A stretch of 12,471 nucleotides of DNA from Campylobacteraceae bacterium (GTDB taxonomy: Bacteria; Campylobacterota; Campylobacteria; Campylobacterales; Sulfurovaceae). The DNA lies in the NCBI GenBank assembly GCA_027079365.1, contig JALWVW010000320.1, positions 1 through 12,471 of the forward strand. Direction: 5' to 3'. Every line of letters starts with the position of its first letter. Positions within the stretch are counted from its first letter, which is position 1. Made by a program: the position numbers and the translations under genes. Below the pieces are notes generated by a model that saw only the letters and a list, made by a program, of their open reading frames with translations, was not told the origin of the DNA and did not search any database. Shown here one piece after another: positions 6,534 through 12,471 of this stretch.

Positions 6534-7592
6534 ATGAAGAGAATCGTAAAAGCAGCAGCCCTTGTGGGTGTTGTAGCGCTGTTGGCAAGCCCTTTGGCAG
6601 CCAAAAAAGTAAAATGGAAATTGGCTGAGACTTGGCCTTCCACACTAACGCCGCTGGCGTCACCACCGCTCAAGCTGGCACAGTATGTCAAGGAGATGTC
6701 TGATGGTAAATTTATCATCAAGGTAGAGGGAAAAGAGAAGCATAAAGCGCCACTTGGAATCCTTGATATGGTCAAAGGCGGGCAGTATCAGATGGGACAC
6801 AGCGGTTCTTATTACTGGAAAGGTAAGGATATCAATACAGTATGGTTTACTACTGTGCCTTTTGGTATGACACCTTCTGAGCAGTATGCCTGGTTCTACT
6901 ATGGTAACGGTATGAAGTACATGAAAGAGGTCTATGACAAGTTTGGTGTGATGAACTTTCCTGGCGGAAATACAGGTAACCAGATGGGTGGTTGGTTTAG
7001 AAAAGAGATCAACAGTGTGGATGACCTGAAGGGTCTCAAAATGAGAATTCCAGGTCTTGCTGGAGAAGTATTGGCAAAATTGGGCGTCAATGTGACCAAT
7101 ATCCCTGCCGGTGAACTCTATACATCCCTAGACCGTGGTACGATTGATGCACTCGAATGGGTCGGGCCCGGTATGGATATCAAAATGGGCTTTCACAAAG
7201 TAGCACCTTATTACTACACAGGTTGGCATGAGCCAGCGTCCGAGATGCAGTTTTTGGTGAATAAAAAAGCCTATAACAAACTGCCTGATAACTTCAAAGC
7301 GATTTTGGTTACAGCAATGAAAGCAGCAGCCTTTGATATGTATGTAGAAAACTTTGCTGAGTCTGTCAAAGCGTGGGACAAGATGAAGAAAGATTTCCCA
7401 AATATCAAAGTGAAGCATTTCCCTAAGCCAGTCATTGGTGCCATGAGAAAAGCTGCTACTGAAGTATATGAGAGCTATGCGGCCAAGAACCCAAAGTTCA
7501 AAGAGATCTACGAAGATTATACTTCTTATATGAAAAAAGCCAGAGCTTGGTCTCAGATGATGCAGGGCGGATACCTGAATCTAGACAAATAG
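6534..7592 (+). CDS. TRAP transporter substrate-binding protein, TakP-like
   Basis: This periplasmic receptor of a tripartite TRAP importer has 352 residues. The signal peptide ends at about Ala23 (LAA before KKVKW). Sequence features resemble the TakP branch, known for 2-oxoacids and other monocarboxylates bound together with a cation. These are NQMGGWFRK (Gln150), KMRIPG (Arg171, the expected carboxylate-binding arginine), ALEWVGP (Glu208 and Trp209) and YYYTGWHEP (227-234). These residues match, in order and spacing, the pocket I recall for TakP, but the actual ligand is inferred. The ATG at 6534 is preceded five bases upstream by AAGGAG and starts directly with a signal peptide. An in-frame ATG at 6498 would add 12 residues ahead of the signal and lies inside the operator-like repeat, so I rejected it. 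It is the first gene of the operon, separated from dctQ by a 124-base gap containing a terminator-like hairpin. Confidence 0.92.
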   Translation: MKRIVKAAALVGVVALLASPLAAKKVKWKLAETWPSTLTPLASPPLKLAQYVKEMSDGKFIIKVEGKEKHKAPLGILDMVKGGQYQMGHSGSYYWKGKDINTVWFTTVPFGMTPSEQYAWFYYGNGMKYMKEVYDKFGVMNFPGGNTGNQMGGWFRKEINSVDDLKGLKMRIPGLAGEVLAKLGVNVTNIPAGELYTSLDRGTIDALEWVGPGMDIKMGFHKVAPYYYTGWHEPASEMQFLVNKKAYNKLPDNFKAILVTAMKAAAFDMYVENFAESVKAWDKMKKDFPNIKVKHFPKPVIGAMRKAATEVYESYAAKNPKFKEIYEDYTSYMKKARAWSQMMQGGYLNLDK

Positions 7593-7594
7593 CC

Positions 7595-7618
7595 AAGAGG
7601 TGCCTCCGGGCACTTTTT
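7595..7618 (+). terminator. Intrinsic terminator/attenuator between receptor and membrane genes
   Basis: It starts two bases after the receptor stop codon. GTGCC (7600-7604) pairs with GGCAC (7609-7613) around the loop TCCG, a cUNCGg-type tetraloop known for high stability, followed by five T (7614-7618). Upstream AAGAG can also pair with the T-run through A-U and G-U pairs. Since dctQ and dctM follow with no visible promoter of their own, it probably stops only part of transcription. That would keep receptor expression above that of the membrane subunits. Confidence 0.8.
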
Positions 7619-7704
7619 GGTGTGATTCTTGCTATGTCAGTGATCGGGGATGTATGCCTTTGCTGCCATATCAGGAATCATTCAACACAGAGAGATACTC
7701 ACCC

Positions 7705-7710
7705 AAAGGA
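7705..7710 (+). promoter_or_regulatory. Ribosome binding site supporting a TTG start of dctQ
   Basis: AAAGGA lies six bases before the TTG at 7717. The next in-frame ATG (7741) has only a weak AGAAAG-like site. The TTG start therefore fits better. Confidence 0.55.
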
Positions 7711-7716
7711 TTTGAC

Positions 7717-8250
7717 TTGCTTCTTAAGATAGAAAGAATAATGGATAAGATTATTGACACTGTGGGATATGCCACAGGCGTATTGATGATACTGATGATC
7801 CTCAATGTTGCCTTTGATGTCATGATGCGCTATATTTTTCATAACAGTTCCATAGGCATGCAAGAAGCAGAGTGGCACCTGTTTGCTATTATTATTCTTT
7901 ATGGTACGGGATATGCCCTGAGGCATAATGCCCATGTTCGGGTAGATTTTCTCTATGATACTTTTGGATACAAGACCAAAGCCATGATCAATATTGTGGG
8001 AACACTGCTCTTTTTGATCCCTTTGGCACTCCTGATCATCTATGGCTCCTATGAGTTTGTTATGGATGCCTATGTCACCAATGAGATCAGTGAAGATCCC
8101 GGTGGACTGACACACCGCTGGATGATCAAGGCAATGATCCCTCTGGCCTTTATCTTTCTGCTTTTTAGTGCAGTCAATTATATCATTAGCAATATCAATA
8201 TCTATCGCGGGCTAGAACCTATGCCTGAGACTGAAGGAGAGATAATATGA
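7717..8250 (+). CDS. TRAP transporter small permease, DctQ type
   Basis: This is the small inner-membrane subunit that holds the large permease together in TRAP importers. It has 177 residues from the TTG start, with four membrane segments at about 15-38, 52-68, 88-110 and 136-158. Family marks are the R-Y-I-F end of the first segment, the Glu-Trp of QEAEWH at its periplasmic/membrane boundary, and HVRVDFLYD at 73-81, equivalent to the conserved H-x-x-x-D of DctQ. I chose TTG because it has the best ribosome site and gives the usual short amphipathic N-terminus (LLKIERIMDKI). Starting at ATG 7741 would give 169 residues and is the main alternative. A GTG at 7600 is open in frame but lies in the terminator stem. 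The stop overlaps the start of the large permease (ATGA). Confidence 0.85.
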   Translation: MLLKIERIMDKIIDTVGYATGVLMILMILNVAFDVMMRYIFHNSSIGMQEAEWHLFAIIILYGTGYALRHNAHVRVDFLYDTFGYKTKAMINIVGTLLFLIPLALLIIYGSYEFVMDAYVTNEISEDPGGLTHRWMIKAMIPLAFIFLLFSAVNYIISNINIYRGLEPMPETEGEII

Positions 8251-9587
8251 TTGGTCTGATTATGTTTGGGGCGGCATTGTTGCTGCTCGTAGTGGGCTAT
8301 CCTGTTGCCTTTACTTTTGGTGCCGTGTCTATTTTCTTTGGTGCGCTTTCGGCATGGTTTGAGATCATGCCTGATGGGGGTACAGTTTTGGAGTTTTATG
8401 ACGAATTCCTTTCTATGTTCTCGATGATGCCTTTTCGTATCTATGCTATCATGACCAATAAGATCTTGATGGCAGTACCACTATTTATCTTTATGGGTAT
8501 CGTGCTGCAAAAATCTGAATTGGCAGAGCGGATGCTCTCCTCTATGGGAACATTGTTTGGCAAGGTGCGTGGCGGTCTGGCGATCTCTACGGTACTGATA
8601 GGCGCATTGCTGGCAGCTTCTACTGGTGTAGTGGGTGCCTCAGTGGTAGCCATGGGAGTGATCTCATTGCCAGTGATGCTGGACAATGGCTACAAAAAGT
8701 CTATCAGTTGTGGTACGATCTGTGCAGCAGGTACACTGGGGCAGATCATTCCCCCCTCTATCGTATTGATCGTCCTGGCAGATGTTTTTCAGCTTCCTGT
8801 GGGCGACCTTTTCAAATCGGCTCTGATGCCAGGCTTGATGCTAGTGGGTGTCTATGTGGTCTATATTCTTGTGGTATCTTTTTTTGACAAAGATGCTGCA
8901 CCGGCTATGAAAGTAGACACTACGCTCACCAAAGCAAGCAACATCAAGAAGGCATTGCTTTCTATTATTCCTCCTTTAACATTGATTATACTGGTTCTAG
9001 GTTCTATTTTTGCTGGTGTGGCTACGCCTACAGAATCTGCATCCTTGGGCGCATTGGGTGCCATGATTCTTGCAGCCATGTATGGAAAACTGAGTTATGG
9101 TCTTGTAAAAGAGGCATCATTGGAAACAGTCAAAACCACCTCTATGGTCTTCGCGATCCTCATCGGTGCGACTGCCTTTTCTATGGTCTTTATCTATAGC
9201 GGCGCTGATGAGATCGTTGAAGCATTTATGACAACGCTTCCCGGTGAGAAATGGGGGTTCCTGATTCTTACCATGTTGATCATTATGTTCTTGGGATTTT
9301 TTATTGATTTTATTGAGATTTCTTATATTGTTGTACCTATTCTCCTTCCCATAGCACAGACCATCGGTATTGATCCTCTCTGGTTCGCTATCTTGATCGC
9401 GCTGAATCTTCAAACTTCATTCTTGACGCCACCCTTTGGCTTCAGTCTCTTCTACCTCAAGGGAGTGGCGCCACCCACAGTCAAGACCACAGATATTTAT
9501 AAAGGGGTTATCCCTTTCATTATTTTGCAGATACTGGTACTTGCCTCTATTGTCATATTCCCTTCTTTTTATGGGTTTACGGGCTAG
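8247..9587 (+). CDS. TRAP transporter large permease, DctM type
   Basis: This is the substrate-translocating inner-membrane subunit of the first TRAP system (446 residues). It is very hydrophobic, with about 12 predicted membrane segments including two re-entrant regions. Conserved DctM motifs are STGVVGASVVAMG (125-137), GTLGQIIPPSIV (162-173) and VATPTESASLGALGA (258-272). These are the paired repeats that line the transport and sodium sites in the ion-transporter superfamily. A polar stretch at about 36-70 between the first two hydrophobic blocks is common in permeases that partner TakP-like receptors. The ATG overlaps the dctQ stop by four bases and has AAGGAG seven bases upstream, so the two are translationally coupled. 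The stop codon lies within a palindromic hairpin. Confidence 0.93.
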   Translation: MIGLIMFGAALLLLVVGYPVAFTFGAVSIFFGALSAWFEIMPDGGTVLEFYDEFLSMFSMMPFRIYAIMTNKILMAVPLFIFMGIVLQKSELAERMLSSMGTLFGKVRGGLAISTVLIGALLAASTGVVGASVVAMGVISLPVMLDNGYKKSISCGTICAAGTLGQIIPPSIVLIVLADVFQLPVGDLFKSALMPGLMLVGVYVVYILVVSFFDKDAAPAMKVDTTLTKASNIKKALLSIIPPLTLIILVLGSIFAGVATPTESASLGALGAMILAAMYGKLSYGLVKEASLETVKTTSMVFAILIGATAFSMVFIYSGADEIVEAFMTTLPGEKWGFLILTMLIIMFLGFFIDFIEISYIVVPILLPIAQTIGIDPLWFAILIALNLQTSFLTPPFGFSLFYLKGVAPPTVKTTDIYKGVIPFIILQILVLASIVIFPSFYGFTG

Positions 9588-9604
9588 GGAAATTTCCCTA
9601 GTCT
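9581..9604 (+). terminator. Palindromic hairpin at the end of the first TRAP operon
   Basis: CTAGGGAAA (9584-9592) and TTTCCCTAG (9593-9601) form a perfect 18-base palindrome that includes the dctM stop codon. Three further pairs (two G-U) extend the stem to 9581/9604. In RNA this gives a strong stem with an AATT loop. The following bases are pyrimidine-rich (TCTTCCCTCTCTC) but not a pure U-run, so termination efficiency is uncertain. Confidence 0.6.
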
Positions 9605-9682
9605 TCCCTCTCTCGTATCCTATAACTTTTTCGAAACTTTTTAGATGGAAATAGATCTTTTAGAGGGACTTTTCATCATTTC

Positions 9683-9704
9683 TATAAGTAAAAATCGCTA
9701 TACT
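9683..9704 (+). promoter_or_regulatory. Probable promoter of the second TRAP operon
   Basis: Two -10-like words occur in the AT-rich spacer: TATAAG (9683-9688) and TATACT (9699-9704). The second would start transcription near 9711 and leave a leader of about 22 bases. Neither has a convincing -35. The terminator-like hairpin upstream makes an independent promoter here likely. Confidence 0.4.
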
Positions 9705-9732
9705 TATTGATACTTCAAATAAAAGGATTTAC

Positions 9733-10728
9733 ATGAAAAAGATTTTATTGGCAGCGGGTGTGGCCGCAGCATTATCAGTATCAGCAGGCGCAGCGGATTT
9801 CGTACTGAAATTCAGCCATGTGGTAAGTGAAAATACACCCAAAGGACAGGCAGCTATTTTCTTCGAGAAAAGACTTGAGGAGCTAAGCAAAGGCAAGATC
9901 GATGTGCAGGTATATCCATCAAAGCAGCTCTATAATGACAAAGCGGTATTGAAGGCAATCAGACTGAATTCTGTACAGATGGCATGTCCCTCTTTCTCAA
10001 AATTTGGAAAGATTGTTCCTCAGCTTGCACTCTTTGATCTACCGTTCCTTTTCCGAGATATTGATCATCTCCATAAGGTACAGGATGGCCCAGTAGGGCA
10101 GAAGCTCAAAGATATGGTGACAGCCAAAGGGATCGTAGCACTTGATTTTTGGGATAATGCCTTTAAGCAGCTGAGCTCCTCGAAGAAAGCGTTGATCATG
10201 CCATCAGATGCCAAGGGCCAAAAGTTTAGAATTATGAGTTCAAAAGTACTTGAGGCACAGTTTAAAGCAGTAGGTGCAAACCCTCAGATGATGCCATTTT
10301 CAGAAGTGTACTCCGGTCTTCAGCAGGGAGTCATCGATGGGCAGGAGAACACCAATTCCAATATCTATACCAAGAAGTTCTACGAAGTACAGACAGATAT
10401 GACACTTTCCAACCATGGTTATCTTGGCTATCTTGTGGTCATGTCCAAAAAGTTTTGGGACTCACTACCGGCCGACCTGCAGGCAGATGTCAAGCAGGCG
10501 ATGAAAGAGGCTACAGCCAAAGAGAGAGAATTGGCAATTGAGCTTGATAAGTCACAGTTTGCAGAGATCGAAAAGTATGCGAAAGAGACAGGCAAGCTCA
10601 AAATTCATACACTAAACAAAGAGCAAGTACAGGCCTGGAGAGATGCAGTTAGTAAAATCTATCCAGAGTTTTATGACCCGAAGAAAATCGGTAAAGATCT
10701 TATCGAGGCAGCGATTAATACCAAGTAA
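9733..10728 (+). CDS. dctP: C4-dicarboxylate TRAP transporter substrate-binding protein DctP
   Basis: This periplasmic receptor for C4-dicarboxylates such as succinate, fumarate and malate has 331 residues, a typical length. The signal peptide ends at about Ala21 (SAGAA before DFVLKF). It follows the Rhodobacter DctP pattern closely: FSHVVSENTPKG (27-38), FDLPFLFRDID (101-111), KFRIMSS (164-170) with Arg166 as the expected carboxylate-binding arginine, FKAVGANPQMMPFSEVYSGLQQGVIDGQEN (177-206, given as positions: AVGANP 179-184, SEVYSGLQ 190-197, DGQEN 202-206), and SNIYTKKFYEVQ (209-220). The ATG has AAAGGA five bases upstream. It is the first gene of its operon. It differs strongly from the receptor of the first operon, so the two systems are not a recent duplication. 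The ligand class is well supported by family; the exact substrate is inferred. Confidence 0.94.
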   Translation: MKKILLAAGVAAALSVSAGAADFVLKFSHVVSENTPKGQAAIFFEKRLEELSKGKIDVQVYPSKQLYNDKAVLKAIRLNSVQMACPSFSKFGKIVPQLALFDLPFLFRDIDHLHKVQDGPVGQKLKDMVTAKGIVALDFWDNAFKQLSSSKKALIMPSDAKGQKFRIMSSKVLEAQFKAVGANPQMMPFSEVYSGLQQGVIDGQENTNSNIYTKKFYEVQTDMTLSNHGYLGYLVVMSKKFWDSLPADLQADVKQAMKEATAKERELAIELDKSQFAEIEKYAKETGKLKIHTLNKEQVQAWRDAVSKIYPEFYDPKKIGKDLIEAAINTK

Positions 10729-10745
10729 ATATAGTATTTGATTGC

Positions 10746-10772
10746 GAGAGTCTTCTTTCCTGGAAGGCTCTT
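10746..10772 (+). terminator. Weak attenuator hairpin between dctP and dctQ
   Basis: GAGAGTCTT (10746-10754) pairs with AAGGCTCTT (10764-10772) over nine pairs, two of them G-U, around a 9-base loop. It is followed by a short, interrupted T-rich stretch (TCTTATCC). It occupies the same position as the stronger hairpin in the first TRAP operon and probably lowers dctQM expression relative to dctP. Confidence 0.5.
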
Positions 10773-10798
10773 TCTTATCCAAGCTATTCTATAGAGAC

Positions 10799-10812
10799 AG
10801 AGGCTTGCCTCT
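10799..10812 (+). other. Small stem-loop in the dctP-dctQ gap
   Basis: AGAGG (10799-10803) and CCTCT (10808-10812) form a 5-bp stem with a CTTG loop, about 25 bases before the dctQ ribosome site. It could mark or protect the 5' end of a processed dctQM transcript. The stem is short and may be coincidental. Confidence 0.25.
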
Positions 10813-10848
10813 ATTGAATGGTTTGGATATCTATACAGAGGAGAATCT

Positions 10849-11433
10849 ATGAAAAAGTTTTTTTTATTTCTAGATACAATCATTGGTACGATCAACCGCA
10901 CAATTGCCGCTGTAGGTATCACGGCAGGTATTGTTTTGGCCTTTGCCAATGTAGTAGGAAGATATGTCTTTGACTATTCGATCACTTGGGCTTCTGAGTT
11001 GACGATGTACTTCTTCTTATGGAGTATGTTTTTTGCCGTAGCCTATACATTTAAAATGGATGGGCATATTACGATTGACCTTTTGGTTGAATTTGTAGAT
11101 AAAAGAGTAGCAAAGGCAATGATGCTGATAAGTAGGATTGTCACATTTGTGTACCTGTCCGTCGTGGCATATTACGGCTATCAGTATATTCTGCTTGTCA
11201 TTGACATGGGAGAGACCTCTGTCGATCTTGAGATACCGATGTGGATACCTTATCTTGTGATTCCTATTGCTCTTGCTTTGGCAGCATACAGGGTTGCTGA
11301 GCATTTCTTTGTACTGCTTCGTACACCTGCAGATAAAATAGAATTTACCAACGAAACAAGTGATTTGATGAAGGAAGCCAAGATAGACAAGGTCTTGGAT
11401 GAAGTACATTTCAAGACAGGAGGTATGCTGTGA
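10849..11433 (+). CDS. dctQ: C4-dicarboxylate TRAP transporter small permease DctQ
   Basis: This is the small membrane subunit of the second TRAP system, 194 residues with four membrane segments at about 20-40, 50-68, 88-115 and 130-150. Family marks are NVVGRYVF (34-41), ITWASELTMYFFLW (45-58) with the conserved Trp and Glu, and DGHITIDLL (71-79) with the H-x-x-x-D motif. A polar C-terminal tail of about 35 residues (160-194) is charged and cytoplasmic by the usual topology. The ATG is preceded by AGAGGAG. The stop overlaps the GTG start of the large permease. The 120-base gap before it holds the attenuator-like hairpin. Confidence 0.93.
   Translation: MKKFFLFLDTIIGTINRTIAAVGITAGIVLAFANVVGRYVFDYSITWASELTMYFFLWSMFFAVAYTFKMDGHITIDLLVEFVDKRVAKAMMLISRIVTFVYLSVVAYYGYQYILLVIDMGETSVDLEIPMWIPYLVIPIALALAAYRVAEHFFVLLRTPADKIEFTNETSDLMKEAKIDKVLDEVHFKTGGML
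11418..11424 (+). promoter_or_regulatory. Strong ribosome binding site for the GTG start of dctM
   Basis: AGGAGGT, an almost ideal Shine-Dalgarno, lies five bases before the GTG at 11430. It lies within the dctQ coding sequence. The ATG at 11425 is in the wrong frame and meets a stop after one codon, so GTG is the start. Confidence 0.75.
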
Positions 11434-12471
11434 GTGTATCCATATTGTTTCTAATGTTTTTCGCCTTATTGGTGCTAGGTACTCCCATTGCTATTTCATT
11501 GGGCGCGTCTACTTTTGTTACGATGATACTTTATACAGATATATCACCCATTGAGATATCTTCTATGATGTTTGAAAAAGTCGAACACTATTCTTTGATG
11601 GCTATTCCCATGTTTATTTTTGCAGGCAACTTGCTAAGTAAGGGCTCTTCTGCCACAAGGATCATTGACTTTGCCAAGTCAGTTGTGGGTCATCTCCCTG
11701 GCGGTTTACCGATATCAGCGATCTTTGCAAGTATTATCTTTGCGGCAGTGAGCGGAAGCTCTCCTGCGACAGTGGTGGCGATCGGCTCTATTATGTTTGG
11801 TGCCATTGTTGAGGCAGGGTACCCCAGAAAATATGCGGTAGGTACGATTGCAACCTCTGGCTCTTTGGGTATTCTCATTCCTCCTTCTATCGTGCTTATT
11901 GTGTTTGGTGTGACAGCAGAGGTTTCTATCGGAAAGCTTTTTATGGCTGGTGTTATCCCCGGTGTGATGATCGGCTCTATGTTGATGTATGTGACCTATT
12001 TGGGAGCCAAAAAACTGGGTTTCAAGAAGACAAAACCAGAGGTCTTTAAGGTGCGCCTAGCGAAGATGAAAGATGCTTCATGGGGACTTATGACCATAGT
12101 AATCGTCATCGGTGGTATTTATGGGGGTATCTTTACGCCAACTGAAGCTGCCGCTGCCGCTGCTGTATGGGCATTTTTTATCTCTATGTTTATTTACAAA
12201 GATATCAAAATGAAAGATTTCTTTCATATTGCATTAGATTCAGCCAAGACCACAGCGATGATCATGTTTATTATTGCTAATGCTATGCTTTTTGCACATT
12301 TTCTCACCTTGGAAAATGTACCGCAGCATATTACGCAGGCATTGGTAGATGCGCATGTTGGTAAGATTATGTTTCTTGTTTTTGTAAATATTCTTTTGGT
12401 AATTGCTGGCGCTTTTATGGAGCCTTCAGCTATTATTATGATAATGGTTCCTCTGCTCTTACCTGTTGCGG
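11430..12471 (+). CDS. dctM: C4-dicarboxylate TRAP transporter large permease DctM (3' end missing)
   Basis: This is the translocating membrane subunit of the second TRAP system. 347 residues are visible of an expected ~425-440, and the gene runs off the right edge with no stop. The GTG start overlaps the dctQ stop (GTGA) and has a strong AGGAGGT site. The N-terminus MSVSILFLMFFALLVLGTPI is typical of DctM. Conserved motifs are IPMFIFAGNL (59-68), SGSSPATVVAIG (108-119), GSLGILIPPSIV (144-155) and FTPTEAAAAAA (235-245). About ten membrane segments lie in the visible part. It pairs with the DctP and DctQ just upstream. No frameshift is seen. Confidence 0.94.
   Translation, partial: MSVSILFLMFFALLVLGTPIAISLGASTFVTMILYTDISPIEISSMMFEKVEHYSLMAIPMFIFAGNLLSKGSSATRIIDFAKSVVGHLPGGLPISAIFASIIFAAVSGSSPATVVAIGSIMFGAIVEAGYPRKYAVGTIATSGSLGILIPPSIVLIVFGVTAEVSIGKLFMAGVIPGVMIGSMLMYVTYLGAKKLGFKKTKPEVFKVRLAKMKDASWGLMTIVIVIGGIYGGIFTPTEAAAAAAVWAFFISMFIYKDIKMKDFFHIALDSAKTTAMIMFIIANAMLFAHFLTLENVPQHITQALVDAHVGKIMFLVFVNILLVIAGAFMEPSAIIMIMVPLLLPVA

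Noticed and set aside
7600..7716. N-terminal extension of dctQ from GTG 7600
   Set aside because: The start lies in the stem of the terminator and the extra residues do not look like a DctQ protein.
6321..9714. Shared words CTATACT...TTGATACT upstream of both TRAP operons (6321-6341 and 9698-9714)
   Set aside because: The spacing between the two words differs (6 versus 2 bases) and both regions are AT-rich, so a common regulator site is not supported.
1..12471. tRNA/rRNA genes, CRISPR arrays, insertion sequences, phage or plasmid functions
   Set aside because: Reading both strands showed no such structures; all long stretches are explained by the listed genes.

Overview
The window comes from a Gram-negative bacterium. 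I infer a member of the Campylobacterota (formerly Epsilonproteobacteria), most likely Sulfurovum- or Sulfurimonas-like. The basis is the style of the DnaE and TRAP proteins, moderate GC, purine-rich AAGGAG-type ribosome sites, and promoters with a good TATAAT but no convincing -35. This placement rests on recognition, not on a search. I see no tRNA, rRNA, CRISPR array, insertion sequence or phage gene, and nothing that looks horizontally acquired.

Layout. (1) 1-3125, + strand: the C-terminal ~1040 residues of DNA polymerase III alpha (dnaE), cut by the left window edge. (2) 3146-6221, - strand, convergent with dnaE: a two-gene operon read leftwards. It starts with a lipoprotein that looks like a divergent DUF1800 protein, and one base later continues with a Tat-exported DUF1501 protein. 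(3) 6222-6533: a 312-base divergent control region with one -10 element facing each way and three perfect inverted repeats. (4) 6534-9587, + strand: a complete tripartite TRAP transporter (periplasmic binding protein, DctQ-type and DctM-type membrane subunits). Its binding protein resembles the 2-oxoacid/monocarboxylate receptor TakP. (5) 9588-9732: a short spacer with a palindromic terminator-like hairpin and a probable promoter. (6) 9733-12471, + strand: a second TRAP transporter (dctP, dctQ, dctM) whose receptor closely resembles the classical C4-dicarboxylate receptor DctP. Its large permease gene is cut by the right edge.

How the genes work together. The two TRAP systems are probably sodium- or proton-driven importers for different small carboxylates, one 2-oxo/monocarboxylates and the other succinate, fumarate or malate. 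In each, the receptor gene comes first, followed by a hairpin in a ~120-base gap, and then dctQ and dctM overlapping by four bases. This layout would yield many receptor copies per membrane complex. The DUF1800-like/DUF1501 pair is an exported system of unknown function. It shares its control region with the first TRAP operon, so the two could be co-regulated. No regulator gene for either transporter lies inside the window.

The least understood parts are the DUF1501/DUF1800-like pair and the inverted-repeat-rich control region between it and the first TRAP operon.
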